Positions 62,231 through 64,000 of a stretch of 64,000 bases of DNA are shown in pieces. Below the pieces are notes generated by a model. The model did not search any database. It saw only the letters and a program-made list of their open reading frames with translations, and was not told where the DNA came from. The position numbers and the translations under genes are program-made. Every line of letters starts with the position of its first letter. Positions within the stretch are counted from its first letter, which is position 1. The DNA lies in assembly GCF_019457885.1 (NCBI RefSeq), contig NZ_JAHZST010000013.1, positions 1 through 64,000 of the forward strand, in the 5' to 3' direction. The DNA is from Shewanella nanhaiensis (GTDB lineage: Bacteria; Pseudomonadota; Gammaproteobacteria; Enterobacterales; Shewanellaceae).

Positions 62231-62848
62231 ATGAGACCTTTAACACCACGACAAGCTGAAATTCTTGAACTAATTAAATGCAATATTGCCGAAACAGGCA
62301 TGCCACCAACCCGTGCAGAAATTGCTAAACGTTTAGGTTTTAAAAGCGCCAACGCTGCTGAGGAACACCTAAAAGCCCTAGCTAAAAAAGGCTGTATTGA
62401 GATCATTCCCGGTACATCTCGTGGTATTAGGTTAGCTCAAACAGAGGAGCTTGAAGAGCAAGGTTTACCTTTGATAGGCCAAGTTGCAGCTGGGGAGCCT
62501 ATCCTAGCTCAAGAGCATGTTGAGCAGCATTATCAAGTTGATCCAAATATGTTCCACCCAAGTGCCGACTTTCTACTTAGGGTACGTGGCGACAGCATGA
62601 AAGATATCGGTATTCTCGAAGGAGATCTTCTGGCTGTTCATAAGGCTGAGCAAGCAAGAAACGGTCAGGTCGTCGTTGCCCGTGTTGAAGATGATGTCAC
62701 AGTTAAACGCTTCGAGAAAAAAGGCAGTACTGTTTACCTTCATGCAGAAAATGAAGATTACAGTCCTATAGTCGTTGATCTAACTAACCAAAGCCTAAGT
62801 ATTGAAGGATTGGCTGTCGGTGTTATTCGCAATGGAGATTGGCAATGA
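62231..62848 (+). CDS. lexA: SOS repressor LexA
   Basis: Repressor-protease of 205 residues. N-terminal winged helix (MRPLTPRQAEILELIK, MPPTRAEIAKRLGFKS), the Ala-Gly self-cleavage site in QVAAGEPILA, and the catalytic Ser in RGDSMKDIGI and Lys in DDVTVKRFEK. I start at the ATG at 62231, which gives the standard MRPLTPRQ; a start two codons upstream is not needed. Two perfect SOS boxes lie just before it. It overlaps sulA by 4 nt, so both respond to DNA damage as one operon. Confidence 0.98.
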   Translation: MRPLTPRQAEILELIKCNIAETGMPPTRAEIAKRLGFKSANAAEEHLKALAKKGCIEIIPGTSRGIRLAQTEELEEQGLPLIGQVAAGEPILAQEHVEQHYQVDPNMFHPSADFLLRVRGDSMKDIGILEGDLLAVHKAEQARNGQVVVARVEDDVTVKRFEKKGSTVYLHAENEDYSPIVVDLTNQSLSIEGLAVGVIRNGDWQ

Positions 62849-63357
62849 ACACATTAATCGGCAATGGCCCAAGACATCCTGGACTTTGGATAGATCATCA
62901 GACTCACTACTCCAGCCAGCTACAAAGCAGTACTATCTCTACAGTAACCAGCTCTACACAGGGGCGTGAAGAGTTAAAACAGGTGAGTTCACAGCTTGCC
63001 ACATTAAGCCAGCAGGGACAGTGGATAGTCTTAATCAGCCCACCGAATATAGGCTATAAGAAGATGTTGGCAGAAGCTGGTGTTAGAATGAACCGCGTAC
63101 TGCTAGTACATGCAAAAGATGAAGTGGAAACACTCTGGGCAATGGAAAAAGCACTAACAAGTGGCACCTCTAGCGCTGTGCTCTGTTGGACTCAATCGTT
63201 AGATGCACGTGATAGTCGTCGTCTTCAGATTGTTGCTAAAAGTGCTAGAGCATTGGGCGTGGTTATTGAAGATGCAAACTCAAGCTCTCAAGTAGAAGCC
63301 CATAACCCTATTATCGACTCAGCTTTGCAGCCAAGTTTATTTTCTTCCGTTCATTAA
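62845..63357 (+). CDS. sulA: SOS cell-division inhibitor SulA
   Basis: SulA-family protein of 170 residues that inhibits FtsZ polymerisation after DNA damage. It starts at the ATG at 62845 within the lexA stop (ATGA overlap) with GGAGA 7 nt upstream. The RecA-like core is visible (QQGQWIVLISPPNIGYKKML, RVLLVHAKDEVETLWAMEKA, SSAVLCWTQSLDARDSRRLQ). In E. coli sulA is a separate SOS gene; here it is second in the lexA operon, the usual arrangement in Shewanella. A terminator follows. Confidence 0.93.
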   Translation: MNTLIGNGPRHPGLWIDHQTHYSSQLQSSTISTVTSSTQGREELKQVSSQLATLSQQGQWIVLISPPNIGYKKMLAEAGVRMNRVLLVHAKDEVETLWAMEKALTSGTSSAVLCWTQSLDARDSRRLQIVAKSARALGVVIEDANSSSQVEAHNPIIDSALQPSLFSSVH

Positions 63358-63377
63358 TCTTTCCCCCCTATATCTTT

Positions 63378-63400
63378 AAGCCCCTTAATGGGGCTTTTTT
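63378..63400 (+). terminator. terminator of the lexA-sulA operon
   Basis: AAGCCCC (63378-63384) and GGGGCTT (63390-63396) form a 7-bp stem with a 5-nt loop, followed by TTTT. Confidence 0.88.
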
Positions 63401-63615
63401 GTCAGTATCACTTCGAAAAGTATCTAAATATCCAGCATATATAGAAAACTTTTAAGCTTATTTAAAGGGCTTTAAACCCATACACCATGAGGTTTTAGTG
63501 ATTTAAAAACTAATAACTATTTCTTCATCAATACCTTGGATTGAAAAACTTAGCAGTCTCCGAACTGGCTAAATACCTCTATGGAACGGCATTATTAATT
63601 TAAAAATAAAGAAAA

Positions 63616-63631
63616 AGTGATCTTGATCAAT
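63616..63631. promoter_or_regulatory. CRP-like site
   Basis: AGTGATCTTGATCAAT matches TGTGA-N6-TCACA in 4 of 5 left-half and 3 of 5 right-half positions and has A-rich and ATTT flanks as in strong CRP sites. It lies 320 bp before the last gene. FNR/EtrA-type proteins bind similar sequences. Confidence 0.4.
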
Positions 63632-63954
63632 ATTTCAACACACAGTAAGTTAGAAACATAACAACGATAATTTGTTATATCCAAAGCGATTTAGTCGTCT
63701 GCAAAGTAAATCAATTCCCAGTGATATAACTGCATTGTTTACCTAGCAGAAATCGGAACAGATATATTCTGTGGTAGGTACAGGTGTGGTTAACTTCAGC
63801 AGCAAAAAAGACTGCTAACTTTCACAATAAAAAGTAAAACCGCTAGCGTACTTTGAAGTCATCGTTGCTTTTTTGGGAACTGAAGAGTTTGCATAGAGCA
63901 GAGACTTACTGTGTGGCTCTTCTTTGTCTTATATTTTGGCAGAGGAGAAGTCTA

Positions 63955-64000
63955 GTGAAGAAAGCGCTGTATTGTTTTCTGGCGTTGCTGTTTACGCCAC
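63955..64000 (+). CDS. coxB: start of an exported protein, probably cytochrome c oxidase subunit II (partial)
   Basis: Only 15 codons lie in the window, from a GTG with AGGAG 9-13 nt upstream. They encode a signal-peptide-like MKKALYCFLALLFTP. In Shewanella genomes the gene after plsB-lexA-sulA is the subunit II of an aa3-type cytochrome c oxidase, so coxB is the likely identity by synteny. The visible residues alone cannot prove it. The rest runs off the right edge. Confidence 0.45.
   Translation, partial: MKKALYCFLALLFTP

Larger units (their letters stand above)
63358..63954. other. 597-bp region between sulA and the last gene
   Basis: Apart from the sulA terminator no gene is visible. 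A CRP-like sequence lies at 63616-63631. A small hairpin AGCAG...CTGCT is near 63800-63820. The rest is AT-rich leader or promoter DNA for the gene starting at 63955. Confidence 0.4.

Overview
The window is chromosomal DNA of a gammaproteobacterium, almost certainly a marine Shewanella. The pointers are cymA, a complete extracellular DMSO-respiration operon in the Shewanella order dmsEFABGH, menDHCE, ftsYEX-rpoH, and the plsB / lexA-sulA / cytochrome-oxidase neighbourhood at the right end. No rRNA, tRNA, CRISPR array, prophage or intact insertion sequence is visible.

Layout. 1-0.6 kb holds no gene, only hairpins and a terminator, perhaps the edge of an IS200/IS605-type element lying to the left. 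0.6-8.8 kb has a LysR regulator divergent from trmL, two uncharacterised genes, an exported peptidase operon (M20 amidohydrolase, active M16, M16 lipoprotein lacking the zinc motif), a methyltransferase and a small coiled-coil protein. 9-23.8 kb is a mixed stretch: PAS-GGDEF-EAL protein, tapT, an MFS pump divergent from a LysR gene, a chemoreceptor, a DUF885 protein, a Sel1 protein, TerB and HDOD proteins and a lone TonB-like protein. 23.9-31.3 kb is dmsEFABGH on the minus strand. 32-37.1 kb is menDHCE. 37.2-41.4 kb is ftsY-ftsE-ftsX and rpoH. 41.7-44.7 kb has rsmD, a DUF1145 gene, a TonB-domain lipoprotein and cymA. 45.1-52.5 kb is a copper/silver-type resistance island: two CopL/CzcI-like Cys-rich exported proteins, a DUF2057 protein, a two-domain heavy-metal-binding protein, a CusB adaptor with expanded metal domains, and CusA. 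52.5-64 kb has a glyoxalase-fold protein, a globin, a membrane diguanylate cyclase, an HlyD/DUF3302 pair with a divergent AraC regulator, the tryptophan permease mtr, plsB, lexA-sulA under two SOS boxes, and the first codons of a gene that is probably coxB.

How they fit. menDHCE makes menaquinone precursors, CymA takes electrons from menaquinol into the periplasm, and DmsE-DmsF passes them across the outer membrane to DmsAB. Most of an extracellular DMSO respiratory chain therefore lies within about 21 kb.

The most unusual signals are a three-fold 141-bp in-frame duplication of a metal-binding module in cusB, a 75-bp intergenic element that folds as a branched hairpin (11283-11357), a terminator-like hairpin inside the dms operon, four copies of a 16-bp intergenic motif, and heptamer tandem repeats placed just after stop codons.
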